Of a DNA stretch of 64,000 nt, positions 15,358 to 23,611 are shown in pieces. The DNA is from Paenibacillus albus (GTDB lineage: Bacteria > Bacillota > Bacilli > Paenibacillales > Paenibacillaceae): the NCBI RefSeq assembly GCF_003952225.1, contig NZ_CP034437.1, forward strand, positions 3,858,501-3,922,500, given 5' to 3'. The translations under genes and the position numbers were made by a program. A model generated the notes under the pieces. That model was not told where the DNA came from, ran no database searches, and worked only from the letters and a program-made list of their open reading frames with translations. Within the stretch, counting starts at the first letter, position 1, and every line of letters begins with the position of its first letter.

Positions 15358-16365
15358 ATGAAGAAAAGTTCCAAACTCCGCGGCTTGATGCTGCTGATTA
15401 CCGGACTTGCAGGCGTCTTGCTTTTGTCCGGATGTGAAGGCAAATTTGTAGTGTTTGATCCGCAAGGTCCTGTCGCTGAAACGCAGTATCGGCTGATCAT
15501 TCTGTCCGCGATTCTGTGCGCGATCGTCGTGATCCCCGTGCTGGCGATAACCGCGTTTATTGTCATCCGATATCGCGACAAGCCAGGCAATACGGCTCCA
15601 TACAAGCCGCACTGGGACGACAGCAAGGTGCTTGAAGTGCTTTGGTGGGGCATCCCGATTATCATTATCGGTATTCTCGGCGCTTACACGGCACGCGATA
15701 CTTACGGCCTCGCGAAGAAGCCGGTCGTTACGGATGTGAAACCGATCAAGATTCAAGTCACATCGCTTGACTGGAAGTGGTTGTTCCAGTATCCAGACCA
15801 GAACATCGCGACCGTCAATTACGTCCACATACCGGCAGGCGTGCAGGTTGACTTCGAACTGACAAGCGATGCGCCAATGAACTCGTTCTGGATTCCGCAG
15901 CTCGGCGGACAGGAATATACGATGCCAGGTATGGCAATGTCATTGTGGCTGCAGGCTGACCGTCCAGGTGAGTACTACGGTACTGGCGCCAACTTCACTG
16001 GTAAAGATTTTGCACATATGAGATTTAACGTCGTTGCAGAATCGCAGGCGGACTTTAATAAATGGGTTGAGAGCGTGAAAGGCTCGAATAACGAGCTAAC
16101 GAAAGCAGGCTACGAAACATTAGCTACGCCGGGTCAATCCGATGAACAATCTTTCTCCTCGTACCCATCAGATCTCTTCGATTCTGTTGTTATGAAGAAC
16201 GGCGGTCACCACATGGATATGAACAAGGATGAAGACAGTAAGGCTCCTGCTAACTCGGACGACAAATCGAAATCCGATACCAAAGAAGGCCACGATATGG
16301 ACGATATGAGCGGCATGGACATGAACAATTCGAATTCAAGTGAAATGAATCACAATCATCAGTAG
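15358..16365 (+). CDS. qoxA: Cytochrome aa3 quinol oxidase subunit II
   Basis: A 335-residue lipoprotein (lipobox LLSGC, Cys26) beginning FVVFDPQGPVAETQ, two transmembrane helices (about 42-70 and 93-115), then a cupredoxin-like domain without the CuA Cys/His ligands, which is how quinol oxidases differ from cytochrome c oxidases. It is the quinol-side subunit of the proton-pumping aa3 oxidase. The last 60 residues are unusual: a hydrophilic extension rich in His, Met and Asp (GGHHMDMNKDED, GHDMDDMSGMDM, NHNHQ) facing the outside, resembling a copper-binding tail. First gene of qoxABCD. Confidence 0.92.
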   Translation: MKKSSKLRGLMLLITGLAGVLLLSGCEGKFVVFDPQGPVAETQYRLIILSAILCAIVVIPVLAITAFIVIRYRDKPGNTAPYKPHWDDSKVLEVLWWGIPIIIIGILGAYTARDTYGLAKKPVVTDVKPIKIQVTSLDWKWLFQYPDQNIATVNYVHIPAGVQVDFELTSDAPMNSFWIPQLGGQEYTMPGMAMSLWLQADRPGEYYGTGANFTGKDFAHMRFNVVAESQADFNKWVESVKGSNNELTKAGYETLATPGQSDEQSFSSYPSDLFDSVVMKNGGHHMDMNKDEDSKAPANSDDKSKSDTKEGHDMDDMSGMDMNNSNSSEMNHNHQ

Positions 16366-16386
16366 GATGAGGGAGGAGCACAAGCT

Positions 16387-18360
16387 ATGTATGCAAGTAT
16401 CAAATCATTCGCTTCCTCTTTTTTTGTGACAGGCGACCCTCTAATTTATGGTGCAGACGTCTCCATTGGACTAACCACCGTTGCCATTCTCTTCGTACTC
16501 TTCTACTTCAAGAAGTGGGGCTGGCTATGGCGGGAATGGCTAACGACCGTCGATCACAAAAAAATCGGAATGATGTATCTTATCGCATCGCTGCTCATGC
16601 TGTTCCGCGGCGGGGTTGATGCACTGCTAATGCGTGCTCAGCTCGCGATGCCGAACGTACATTTTCTACAAGCGGAGCACTATAACGAAGTATTTACTAC
16701 ACACGGCACAATCATGATTCTGTTCATGGCGATGCCAATGATGTTCGGCTTGTTTAATATGGTTGTACCGCTGCAGATTGGAGCGCGGGACGTCGCGTAT
16801 CCGTACTTGAACGCCGTCAGCTTCTGGCTGTTCTTCTTCGGCGCCATGCTGTTCAACATTAGCTTCGTTATCGGCGGTTCGCCTGATGCGGGCTGGCTCA
16901 GCTATCCGCCGCTCTCTGAGATGTCGCACAGTCCGGGAGTCGGGCAGAACTTCTATATCTGGGGTATTCAAATCTCGGGTATTGGATCACTTGCAACCGG
17001 GATCAACTTTATCGTTACGATTCTGAAGATGCGTGCGCCAGGCATGAAGCTGATGAAGATGCCGATGTTCTCGTGGTCGGTGCTTTCCAGCAGCATCATT
17101 ATTATCTTTGCGTTCCCGATTCTTACAGTTACACTGGCACTCTTGTTCATCGACCGGTTCCTCGGCGGCCATCTGTTCACTATGGACGGCGGAGGAAATC
17201 CGATGATGTACGTCAACTTGATCTGGATGTGGGGTCACCCCGAAGTCTATATCGTTGTATTGCCGGCGTTCGGGATCTTCTCCGAAATCGTCGCAACGTT
17301 CTCTCGCAAACGGATTTTTGGATATAAATCAATGGTATTCGCACTTATGAGTATTAGCATTCTGTCCTTCTTCACATGGGTCCATCACTTCTTCACAATG
17401 GGTGCCGGGGCGGACGTCAACGTCTTCTTCGCAATCGCGACGATGGCCATCGGTATTCCAACCGGAGCTAAGGTGTTCAACTGGCTGTTTACGATGTTTA
17501 GGGGCCGAATTAGACTCGAACAGCCGATGCTTTGGACGCTGGCCTTCATCCCTTGCTTTGTCGTCGGCGGGGCAACGGGCGTCATGCTCGCGGTAGCACC
17601 GGCGGATTACCAATATCACAACAGCTACTTCTTGATCGCGCACTTCCATCAGGTATTGATTGGAGGCGTCGTGTTCGGTTATCTCGCTGGTATTTATTAC
17701 TGGTGGCCGAAGCTGTTCGGCTTCAAGCTTAACGAGCGTCTCGGCAAATGGGCGTTCTGGTTATGGAACATCGGCTTCTACGTTTGCTTCATGCCTCAAT
17801 ATGCACTCGGATTCATGGGCATGACGCGCCGTGTCTACACGTATGGCTGGGATTTGGGCTGGGGCCCGCTCAACCTCGTATCGACGATTGGCGCATTCCT
17901 GATGGGGATTGGCTTTGTGTTTCAAGTATGGCAAATCCTCTACAGCGTTAAATATGGAGAACGCGACACGACAGGCGATCCGTGGAATGGTCGCACGTTG
18001 GAATGGTCGATTCCGTCGCCGCCGCCGATGTACAACTTCGCAGTTGTTCCATATGCAGGTGAGCAGGATTCGTTCTGGGAAGAGAAAGAGCGTCGTGATT
18101 TTGCGCCAGCTCCGCCAGTACCAGTCGCACAGCTGGAAGCGATCCATATGCCGAGAAACTCCGGCGTTCCGTTTATCTTCTCCGCATGCTGGTTCGTGGC
18201 AGGCTTCGGCTTCGTGTTCGACTGGCTCTGGATGGCGATTCTGGGGATGGTTGGCGTTGGCGTGACGCTGCTTGTGCGTTCGTTCCAGTACGATACCGAT
18301 TATTATGTACCAGTCGAAGAAGTTATAGAGACCGAAATAGCAGCAGGGAGGGCGATTTAA
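16387..18360 (+). CDS. qoxB: Cytochrome aa3 quinol oxidase subunit I
   Basis: The 657-residue catalytic subunit, heme-copper oxidase family, with about 14-15 helices. The low-spin haem ligand lies in TTHGTIMI, the CuB histidine and its cross-linked tyrosine in WGHPEVYIVVLPAFGI, the following CuB histidines in WVHHFFTMG, and the high-spin haem ligand in AHFHQVLIGG. The order and the 657-residue length match QoxB. It reduces oxygen to water using electrons from menaquinol and pumps protons. It is 21 bases downstream of qoxA and one base upstream of qoxC. Confidence 0.96.
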   Translation: MYASIKSFASSFFVTGDPLIYGADVSIGLTTVAILFVLFYFKKWGWLWREWLTTVDHKKIGMMYLIASLLMLFRGGVDALLMRAQLAMPNVHFLQAEHYNEVFTTHGTIMILFMAMPMMFGLFNMVVPLQIGARDVAYPYLNAVSFWLFFFGAMLFNISFVIGGSPDAGWLSYPPLSEMSHSPGVGQNFYIWGIQISGIGSLATGINFIVTILKMRAPGMKLMKMPMFSWSVLSSSIIIIFAFPILTVTLALLFIDRFLGGHLFTMDGGGNPMMYVNLIWMWGHPEVYIVVLPAFGIFSEIVATFSRKRIFGYKSMVFALMSISILSFFTWVHHFFTMGAGADVNVFFAIATMAIGIPTGAKVFNWLFTMFRGRIRLEQPMLWTLAFIPCFVVGGATGVMLAVAPADYQYHNSYFLIAHFHQVLIGGVVFGYLAGIYYWWPKLFGFKLNERLGKWAFWLWNIGFYVCFMPQYALGFMGMTRRVYTYGWDLGWGPLNLVSTIGAFLMGIGFVFQVWQILYSVKYGERDTTGDPWNGRTLEWSIPSPPPMYNFAVVPYAGEQDSFWEEKERRDFAPAPPVPVAQLEAIHMPRNSGVPFIFSACWFVAGFGFVFDWLWMAILGMVGVGVTLLVRSFQYDTDYYVPVEEVIETEIAAGRAI

Positions 18361-18361
18361 C

Positions 18362-18994
18362 ATGCAGCATGCCACCAGTCATAGCCATTCGAATGGGGCG
18401 GGGGCGCACACGCACTCGCATGACCACGGTCATCACGACCAAGAGTCGATGAAGGTGCTTGGCTTCTGGATCTTCCTCGTTACCGACTGCTTGCTCTTCG
18501 GTACATTGTTTGCCACGTATGTCGTCCTCAAAGCACATACGGACGGCGGTCCGACGGGGAAAGAGCTATTCGAAATTCCTGGCTTCGTCGCAGAAACGTT
18601 CATCCTGCTTACGAGCAGCTTTACGAGCGGTCTTGCCGTACTCGCCATGAATCGGAAGAAGGTCAATCAGCTCATCGGCTGGTTGATCGTCACCGTTTTG
18701 CTCGGCGCAGCGTTCGTTGGGCTTGAAATCAATGAGTTCGTGAACATGGTTCACGAAGGCGCGACAATCTCGACGAGTGCATTCCTGACTGCCTTCTTCG
18801 TCTTAGTCGGCACGCACGGACTTCACGTTTCGGTCGGTCTGATCTGGATGATTGCGCTCATGGTTCAATTGAAGATGCGCGGAGTCACGCCGGTTACGCA
18901 GCGGAAAATCACAGTTATCAGCTTGTATTGGCATTTTCTCGACGTGGTCTGGATTTTCCTCTTCACGATCGTATATTTGATGGGGGTGATGTAA
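18362..18994 (+). CDS. qoxC: Cytochrome aa3 quinol oxidase subunit III
   Basis: A 210-residue five-helix membrane protein of the COX3 family: WIFLVTDCLLFGTLFATYVVL is the typical first helix and HFLDVVWIFLFTIVYL the last. The N-terminus has a His-rich segment (HATSHSHSNGAGAHTHSHDHGHHD) before the first helix. Many firmicute QoxC proteins start with a short polar head, but this one has ten histidines in about 25 residues. Start and stop are separated by single bases from qoxB and qoxD, so the four subunits are translated in near-coupled fashion. Confidence 0.93.
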   Translation: MQHATSHSHSNGAGAHTHSHDHGHHDQESMKVLGFWIFLVTDCLLFGTLFATYVVLKAHTDGGPTGKELFEIPGFVAETFILLTSSFTSGLAVLAMNRKKVNQLIGWLIVTVLLGAAFVGLEINEFVNMVHEGATISTSAFLTAFFVLVGTHGLHVSVGLIWMIALMVQLKMRGVTPVTQRKITVISLYWHFLDVVWIFLFTIVYLMGVM

Positions 18995-18995
18995 C

Positions 18996-19340
18996 ATGAG
19001 TCAGCAACATACAGGCGCCGCTGGACATGGCCATCATGACGAACACGATGACCACGGTTCGTTGAAGGCTTATATCACTGGCTTCATTATCTCCATCGTA
19101 TTAACGGTAATCCCGCTGCTGGTCGTGTTCGAAACAAGCATGAATAAGACTGGCGTCATTATCACCATTATTACGATGGCTGTCATTCAGCTGATTGTGC
19201 AGTTATTCTTCTTCATGCATATCCGAGAAGGAGAAGGTCCGAAGTACAACGTCATGGCGCTTATTCTCGGACTGTTCATCGTACTCGTCATCGTTGCCGG
19301 TTCCGTGTGGATCATGTCGTTTAACTCAGTCGTTCAATAA
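18996..19340 (+). CDS. qoxD: Cytochrome aa3 quinol oxidase subunit IV
   Basis: A 114-residue protein with three transmembrane helices (AYITGFIISIVLTVIPLLVV, VIITIITMAVIQLIVQLFFF, VMALILGLFIVLVIVAGSVW) of the cytochrome-o/aa3 subunit IV family, needed for assembly of the oxidase. Like QoxC it opens with a His-rich head (HGHHDEHDDHG). It is the last gene of the operon, with a terminator 16 bases downstream. Confidence 0.93.
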   Translation: MSQQHTGAAGHGHHDEHDDHGSLKAYITGFIISIVLTVIPLLVVFETSMNKTGVIITIITMAVIQLIVQLFFFMHIREGEGPKYNVMALILGLFIVLVIVAGSVWIMSFNSVVQ

Positions 19341-19355
19341 TCGAATTAGCAACAG

Positions 19356-19403
19356 CAAGAAGCACGGCGATGCTCCATGGGGAGTAAGCCGTGCTTCTTG
19401 TTT
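19356..19403 (+). terminator. Terminator-like hairpin of qoxABCD
   Basis: A perfect 13-bp stem, CAAGAAGCACGGC (19356-19368) with GCCGTGCTTCTTG (19388-19400), around a 19-base loop. Only TTT follows, so termination may be partial. Confidence 0.7.
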
Positions 19404-19542
19404 CATGAATGATTGTCGTTACGCGAGCACCCAAGCCGACATCGTTACAGGATCGTTAATCGTCTCGCCTGCGAACAAGATATGATTTTTAATAGATTTG
19501 GTGATATGATTTGCCTATAGTGTGCTGAGGGAGGATAACAAT

Positions 19543-20499
19543 ATGTCTGATCATGATGAATTAATGGAACGACGTAAAAATAAATTAAAGCTTATTCAAT
19601 TCAGTAAAGATGACCAATCTTTGATCGAATCGGATAAGCCCAAAGAAACCTTCGAGGATGTCGGCGGACTGGAAGACGTGAAGAAGAAAATTCGAATGAA
19701 CTTCATTCTTCCGCTGAAGCAGCCAGAGATCTTCAAAGCCTATGGCAAAGAAGCAGGAGGCAGCTTGCTGCTGTATGGTCCTCCGGGATGCGGGAAGACG
19801 TTCCTTGCCAGAGCGGTTGCCGGGGAGATTGATGCGAATTTTATTCACATCGAGCTGCAGGCGATCTTGTCGATGTACGTTGGGCAAAGCGAGCATAATC
19901 TGCACGATGTTTTCCAAAAAGCACGCGAGAATAAACCTTGCGTCATCTTTATTGATGAGCTTGATGCGATGGGCGGCAGCCGCCATCAGATGAGGCAGCA
20001 TCATGAACGAATGCTCGTCAACCAGCTGCTGACGGAGCTAGACGGACTGCAATCAGGCAACGAGCAAGTATTCGTCATTGGTGCAACGAATACGCCGTGG
20101 TATCTGGATTCCGCATTGCGCAGGCCAGGTCGGTTCAATCATTTTGTATTCGTTCCGCCTCCGGAGGAAGAAGAACGGAGTATGATCTTGAAGCTGAAGC
20201 TTGCTGGGAAGCCGGCGGGATCGCTTAATCTGCCGAAGCTGGCTGCTGAGACGAAGTTATTCTCCGGTGCCGATCTGGAGCAGGTTGTTAAGGATGCAGT
20301 CGATTCCGCGATGGAGAGAACCTTCGAGACGGGAGAAATTCAGCCGATCGAACAAGACGACCTGCGCAAATCGCTCAAGGCTCGGAAGGCAACGACCTTG
20401 GATTGGTTCTCGACCGCAAGGAATTATGCCACATTCAGTGATATGAACGGTGATTATCAGATCGTCCTTGATTATATAAAGAAGCATGGAATCAAATAG
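19543..20499 (+). CDS. AAA-family ATPase
   Basis: A 318-residue single-module AAA protein. A 35-residue charged N-terminus leads into FEDVGGLEDVKKKI, the usual start of FtsH/Cdc48-class AAA domains. Walker A GPPGCGKT is at 79-86, Walker B VIFIDELDA at 134-142, the sensor-1 Asn in GATNTPW at 183, and arginine fingers in ALRRPGRF at 193-197. There is no protease or transmembrane domain, so it should act as a soluble remodelling ATPase. ATG 19543 follows GGGAGG; the longer frame from 19522 would start before that ribosome-binding site. A TPR-protein gene begins 24 bases downstream; the pair probably works together, perhaps with the TPR protein as substrate adaptor or membrane anchor. Confidence 0.88.
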   Translation: MSDHDELMERRKNKLKLIQFSKDDQSLIESDKPKETFEDVGGLEDVKKKIRMNFILPLKQPEIFKAYGKEAGGSLLLYGPPGCGKTFLARAVAGEIDANFIHIELQAILSMYVGQSEHNLHDVFQKARENKPCVIFIDELDAMGGSRHQMRQHHERMLVNQLLTELDGLQSGNEQVFVIGATNTPWYLDSALRRPGRFNHFVFVPPPEEEERSMILKLKLAGKPAGSLNLPKLAAETKLFSGADLEQVVKDAVDSAMERTFETGEIQPIEQDDLRKSLKARKATTLDWFSTARNYATFSDMNGDYQIVLDYIKKHGIK

Positions 20500-20523
20500 C
20501 CTTGCAGACAGGAGGATATCAAC

Positions 20524-21405
20524 GTGGACGAGCTATTAACTCCGGCATCTGCATCATCCTATAGTGCTGTCTATCAGCTCATTGCATGGAAGCGGTATAA
20601 GGAAGCGTTGGCTGAAACCGAGACACTGCTCCGGGATGACCCTCATAATCCATATCCGTACGCCTTGTATGGTCAAATCCATCTGCTTCTGAGTGATTAC
20701 GAGAGAGCAGAACATTGGGCGACGGAGGCGTTAAAGCGGGACCCTGAGCATGAATTAGGGTGGTACGTACGTGTATCTGTTTATTATGAGACCGATAATG
20801 AGAAGGCTTTCTATCAGGCGCTTCAGGAAGCGCAGCGAATTGACCCCTATGAAGCCCACTATTACTTCTTGGAAGCGAATCGACTGAACAAGAAGGGGAA
20901 GTTCAAGGAAGCGAAGGAGCGAATGGGAGCGGCGCTTGAGCTGGATTCGGAGAATCCTCAATATTTGGCGATGCTGAGCTATATTGAAGCGCTGCTTGGA
21001 GAAGATAACGAATCCAGAAGACTGGATCGTGAGGCTATCCGCTATGGAACGGAGGAGCCGTCGGTTCTTCTATATCTCGCTTGGGCTGCATTCCGCAGGG
21101 GAGATTATAAGCTGCAAGAGACCTATATGCGCAGCGCGGTCCAATTCAATCCAGATAGCAAACAATACCAGGACGAATATTTGGAAGCACTTCGCCATCG
21201 CTATGTATTCTATCGAATTTGTTTATGGCCCAATAAGCTATTGCGCCGAATGAAGCCTTGGCAGCTCATTGTGACTTGGGTGCTCAGTTGGATGCTGTTC
21301 AAGCCCCTCGTTATTATATTCCTTATTCTGCATGTTCTGGCCCACTGGTCGACTAGAGCCATTATACATGTCAGAATATTCGGCTGGCGAAGAAGGCGGA
21401 GATAA
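20524..21405 (+). CDS. TPR-repeat protein with C-terminal membrane anchor
   Basis: A 293-residue protein starting at GTG 20524 behind AGGAGGATATCAAC. Residues about 12-215 are a run of tetratricopeptide-like helical pairs (for example ALYGQIHLLLSDYERAEHWATEAL and ANRLNKKGKFKEAKERMGAALELD). Residues about 240-275 are hydrophobic (VTWVLSWMLFKPLVIIFLILHVLAHW) and the end is very basic (RIFGWRRRRR). The anchor and basic tail put the TPR domain on the cytoplasmic face of the membrane. It is probably co-transcribed with the AAA ATPase. The transcript ends at the 21429 terminator, which lies inside the opposite gene. Confidence 0.82.
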   Translation: MDELLTPASASSYSAVYQLIAWKRYKEALAETETLLRDDPHNPYPYALYGQIHLLLSDYERAEHWATEALKRDPEHELGWYVRVSVYYETDNEKAFYQALQEAQRIDPYEAHYYFLEANRLNKKGKFKEAKERMGAALELDSENPQYLAMLSYIEALLGEDNESRRLDREAIRYGTEEPSVLLYLAWAAFRRGDYKLQETYMRSAVQFNPDSKQYQDEYLEALRHRYVFYRICLWPNKLLRRMKPWQLIVTWVLSWMLFKPLVIIFLILHVLAHWSTRAIIHVRIFGWRRRRR

Positions 21406-21423
21406 GAGAGCAGCACTAACGAT

Positions 21424-22530
21424 TTAGGAAGACTTGCCGGATGGCAGGTCTTTTTTTATTTTCACAGCAATCAGATTGATCATAAACAGAACGGGTATGT
21501 AGGCGAAGATGAAATAAAATCCTAGATCATTAATGAAGGATTCCAGTGCACTGATCTGTGTTCTCTCGTTAAAGAAAAGCACTGCGATGAAGAGGGCTGC
21601 CAGCATAACCGGTAATGCTGCCCCGGGCTTCAAGCCAGAAACACGCTTCAAAATTCTTGTACAGCACCATATCGAGATGCAGACTGTCGGCACGATGACC
21701 AGCAGCCATAAGAAAATATAGAAATATTCAAACCTCGCGATAAAGGACAGCTCGATGATCTTCGTCATCGCGAGCGTAGGCCAAAGCGAATGTTTCAGCA
21801 GCCCCTGACTGAAATACATGAGTGTAACGATCATAAGGAACGCATATTTAAGTGTCGTATACAGTAAGGCGAAATGAGCCCATTTGGCATGTTTGCCGGA
21901 GTCCTTCAAGAAGGGAAAATACAGGAGGAGCCCTTCGATTCCGAAGAAAATAAAGCCGGAGGCTTTGGAGCCTTTTAACAGTTCCATTAAAGAATGATTA
22001 AGCATAGGCAGTAAATTGTAAAGCTCACCTTCTCGCATCGGGAAATAGAACAGCAGCAGTAAAGGAGCTAGAAACATGTACATGAAGCTAAACCCGGCAA
22101 TGACTCTGAATCCACCAGAAACAACGTAATAGAGGATGCAAATTAAAACCGCTGCAATGGCCCATGTACGAGTGGTTGGAAATACCCACGCGAGAACAAT
22201 TTCAATATAAGCCCGGAAATAATACAGCGACATCAGGAAGTAGTATCCAACAAGCGGCAGCGAGATGATACTGCCTATATACTTGCCGAACAGCTTGTTA
22301 TGCAGCGTAATTACATCCTTGCTTGGATTACCGAGCATCTTATAAATCATCCAAATGATTACATGCAGACTCAGTCCCATCAAGATAATGGATATCCAGC
22401 TGTCTTGACCTGCTTCTCTGATGATCACGATTTGCAAATTAAATATGTTTGCGGCTGCTTGGGCTACACCGATTGTGAAGAAAACAAAGTAACCGGAAAT
22501 CGTGTGATTATCTTTAATTTGCTGCTGCAC
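21424..22530 (-). CDS. GerB-family spore germination permease subunit (second receptor)
   Basis: A 368-residue protein with about ten hydrophobic helices of the GerB/APC type; it opens IKDNHTISGYFVFFTIGVAQAAANIFNLQI and ends in a short basic tail. Translation starts at GTG 22530, whose G is the last base of the gerC stop codon, so the two are coupled. The last ten codons (DLPSGKSS region) coincide with a convergent terminator hairpin serving the TPR gene. It is the third gene of the minus-strand A-C-B operon. Confidence 0.93.
   Translation of the reverse strand: MQQQIKDNHTISGYFVFFTIGVAQAAANIFNLQIVIIREAGQDSWISIILMGLSLHVIIWMIYKMLGNPSKDVITLHNKLFGKYIGSIISLPLVGYYFLMSLYYFRAYIEIVLAWVFPTTRTWAIAAVLICILYYVVSGGFRVIAGFSFMYMFLAPLLLLFYFPMREGELYNLLPMLNHSLMELLKGSKASGFIFFGIEGLLLYFPFLKDSGKHAKWAHFALLYTTLKYAFLMIVTLMYFSQGLLKHSLWPTLAMTKIIELSFIARFEYFYIFLWLLVIVPTVCISIWCCTRILKRVSGLKPGAALPVMLAALFIAVLFFNERTQISALESFINDLGFYFIFAYIPVLFMINLIAVKIKKDLPSGKSS
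21429..21457 (+). terminator. Terminator of the AAA/TPR operon, inside the 3' end of gerB
   Basis: AAGACTTGCC (21429-21438) and GGCAGGTCTT (21443-21452) form a 10-bp stem with a GGAT loop and a run of seven T on the plus strand. The same bases encode the last residues of the opposing germination permease, so one sequence serves both as terminator and as code. Confidence 0.88.
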
Positions 22531-23582
22531 TAACTTCCAACCCCTGAATTTAAAATAATAATCTTCGTTGCAACATCAAAGTCCAATTTTGGATAGATCT
22601 TCGCGTAAAATTCGCCCTCGTTAAACGATTTGTGTCGCCGTCTATACTGTTCTCCAAACCCGACCGGATCAGCACCAGACTTCTGCAAGCGGGTTAACGT
22701 CAATTTGATTTGTTTAGTCAATTCCGCTTCTACTTCTTTGCGTACTCGATTCATCCCGGCTTGTTTCTGAAGAGTTGCATTCTCTGGAATTTCTCTAAGC
22801 TGAACCGATAATTTAAGCGAAATCCTTACTCGTTTGTTCTGTCTAAGGCTAATCTTACTCTTACCATGCAAGATAACGAGGGAATACATCGCTTTCGGAC
22901 CGGCCGTGAAGTCATATTCACCTGTTAGAGTTTTATCTTTCAATAGCTTTAGATATAGTCCTTCATCGCTATTTAACCAGAGCTTTATTTGGTCTCCCTT
23001 GTAGACAGCGACGCCATTCATACTCAATACGCCATCCTGTTCATTGATGACCGGCAAATAAACATCTTGGCCTTCGCCATAATACTGATTCACATAGGTA
23101 TGGTAATTGGTCCGAGGCGTTTTACCGTGGAGCATGTTCTGTTCGATTAACTCGGATAAGTAATACGGCTCCTTCTTAGAGCTTAATGCGATAATCGTGT
23201 TTGCGGATTGTTTTGTCATAATAATCGTGGCATTGCTGCTTTTGATAATCTCTCGATTAATGACCTCGGCAAGCGAAGTAGACGCTTTTCTCGCGAATTG
23301 CTCGCTAATAACCAAGGTTCGCATCTGTCCCATTTGGACAGGCTGCGTCGACTTTGCTGTGAGAGCTGTGAATATCCCGTACATCACGTTGGACTCCGCG
23401 GTTATTGGAGATTGATTCCCTGCCCCTTTAATGTACTTGGGAAAAGAAGCGCTCAGTTTAATAGTCTCTCCATCCATATCGACACCCATGCTTTGGAGGA
23501 TGTTGATCCGATCTACAATATGCTCTTGCGCACAGCCTGTTACGAGGCATGTGCAAAGAAGAGCATGGATTGGCTTCCTCAT
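22530..23582 (-). CDS. GerC-family spore germination lipoprotein (second receptor)
   Basis: A 350-residue Ger(x)C protein with lipobox LVTGC (Cys17), shorter than the first copy at 11264. The opening AQEHIVDRINILQSMGVDMD, the central MRTLVISEQFARK and the C-terminal KSGADPVGFGEQYRRRHKSFNE region are typical for C subunits. The ribosome-binding site is GAGGAGG before ATG 23582. It lies 29 bases behind the A subunit and overlaps the B subunit start. Confidence 0.93.
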   Translation of the reverse strand: MRKPIHALLCTCLVTGCAQEHIVDRINILQSMGVDMDGETIKLSASFPKYIKGAGNQSPITAESNVMYGIFTALTAKSTQPVQMGQMRTLVISEQFARKASTSLAEVINREIIKSSNATIIMTKQSANTIIALSSKKEPYYLSELIEQNMLHGKTPRTNYHTYVNQYYGEGQDVYLPVINEQDGVLSMNGVAVYKGDQIKLWLNSDEGLYLKLLKDKTLTGEYDFTAGPKAMYSLVILHGKSKISLRQNKRVRISLKLSVQLREIPENATLQKQAGMNRVRKEVEAELTKQIKLTLTRLQKSGADPVGFGEQYRRRHKSFNEGEFYAKIYPKLDFDVATKIIILNSGVGS

Positions 23583-23611
23583 CCATTCATCCTCCTCAAT
23601 AGGCGATCAAG

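Noticed and set aside
17761..18375. 204-codon minus-strand frame opposite qoxB
   Set aside because: Shadow of a strongly conserved membrane gene; no ribosome-binding site and Cys/Arg/His-rich composition typical of antisense frames.
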